A DNA stretch of 5,453 nt from VFMC01 sp039796935 (GTDB lineage: Bacteria; Actinomycetota; Acidimicrobiia; Acidimicrobiales; Ilumatobacteraceae): positions 1-5,453 of the forward strand of contig JBDKIV010000046.1 of the NCBI GenBank assembly GCA_039796935.1. Reading direction: 5' to 3'. The translations under genes and the position numbers were made by a program. The notes beneath the pieces are model-generated. The model saw only the letters and a list, made by a program, of their open reading frames with translations. It did no database searches and had not been told where the DNA came from. Of this stretch, positions 5,378 through 5,453 are shown one piece after another (the stretch's first letter is position 1; each line of letters opens with the position of its first letter).

Positions 5378-5450
5378 GGGGCTGTAGCTCAGTTGGCAGA
5401 GCGCTTCCATGGCATGGAAGAGGTCAGGGGTTCAATTCCCCTCAGCTCCA
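5378..5450 (+). tRNA. tRNA-Ala, anticodon GGC
   Basis: The 73-base gene folds into a complete cloverleaf. The acceptor GGGGCTG (5378-5384) pairs with CAGCTCC (5443-5449), and the discriminator A is at 5450. The D stem is GCTC/GAGC (5387-5390 and 5399-5402). The anticodon stem is CTTCC/GGAAG (5404-5408 and 5416-5420), with GGC at 5411-5413. The T stem is AGGGG/CCCCT around TTCAATT. G3 pairs with U70 (5380 with 5447), the classic alanine identity element, confirming the anticodon call. The genome continues CGA, so CCA must be added after transcription. It reads GCC and, by wobble, GCU codons. Confidence 0.97.
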
Positions 5451-5453
5451 CGA

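Noticed and set aside
5378..5453. tRNA as an integration site for a mobile element
   Set aside because: No integrase gene or repeat of the tRNA 3' end is visible, and the window ends 3 bases after the tRNA.
1..5453. A novel defence, mobile or multi-gene accessory system
   Set aside because: All genes fit core or surface-glycan functions. There are no CRISPR-like repeats, transposases, toxin-antitoxin pairs or phage genes.

Overview
The window is GC-rich, single-copy bacterial chromosome with tightly packed genes. Four of the six protein starts look like GTG, adjacent genes overlap by 4 bases, and the tRNA carries no encoded CCA. These traits, the family content and the gene order nadD - LCP-type protein - rsfS suggest a high-GC actinobacterium. 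Acidimicrobiia (Ilumatobacter-like) is my best guess, but this is inference from style and not a match to a known genome.

Left half, minus strand (1-2890): three genes read leftward. First is a small group-2-like sigma-70 factor (2063-2890). After a 47-base gap containing a 7-bp hairpin comes a two-domain protein fusing a family-2 polyprenyl-phosphate-type glycosyltransferase to a class I SAM methyltransferase (567-2015). Overlapping its end is the 5' part of a polytopic GT-C/GT39-like membrane protein that runs off the window (1-592). The last two plausibly cooperate in making lipid-linked sugars and transferring them to a cell-surface glycan. The sigma gene may share their transcript.

Centre (2891-3153): a 263-base divergent intergenic region separates the sigma gene from nadD. 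It holds an unusual cluster of GGACA/TGTCC pentamers arranged partly symmetrically, a G-rich tract, a 10-bp perfect palindrome, a hairpin in the presumed sigma leader, and a -10-like hexamer placed for a leaderless nadD transcript.

Right half, plus strand (3154-5299): nadD (NAD biosynthesis), an LCP/LytR_C-like membrane-anchored protein and rsfS (ribosomal silencing factor) are joined by GTGA overlaps and are almost certainly one operon. The LCP-like protein keeps the family's outline but appears to have lost its usual catalytic arginines. The operon is followed by a tRNA-Ala(GGC) gene (5378-5450) with its own promoter. A perfect 7-bp inverted repeat flanks that promoter's -10, and the tRNA leader could pair with the tRNA 5' end.

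I see no mobile element, CRISPR array, phage gene or defence system. Most of the window is ordinary core genome. The points most worth following are the divergent sigma factor, the degenerate LCP protein and the pentamer cluster between the divergent genes.
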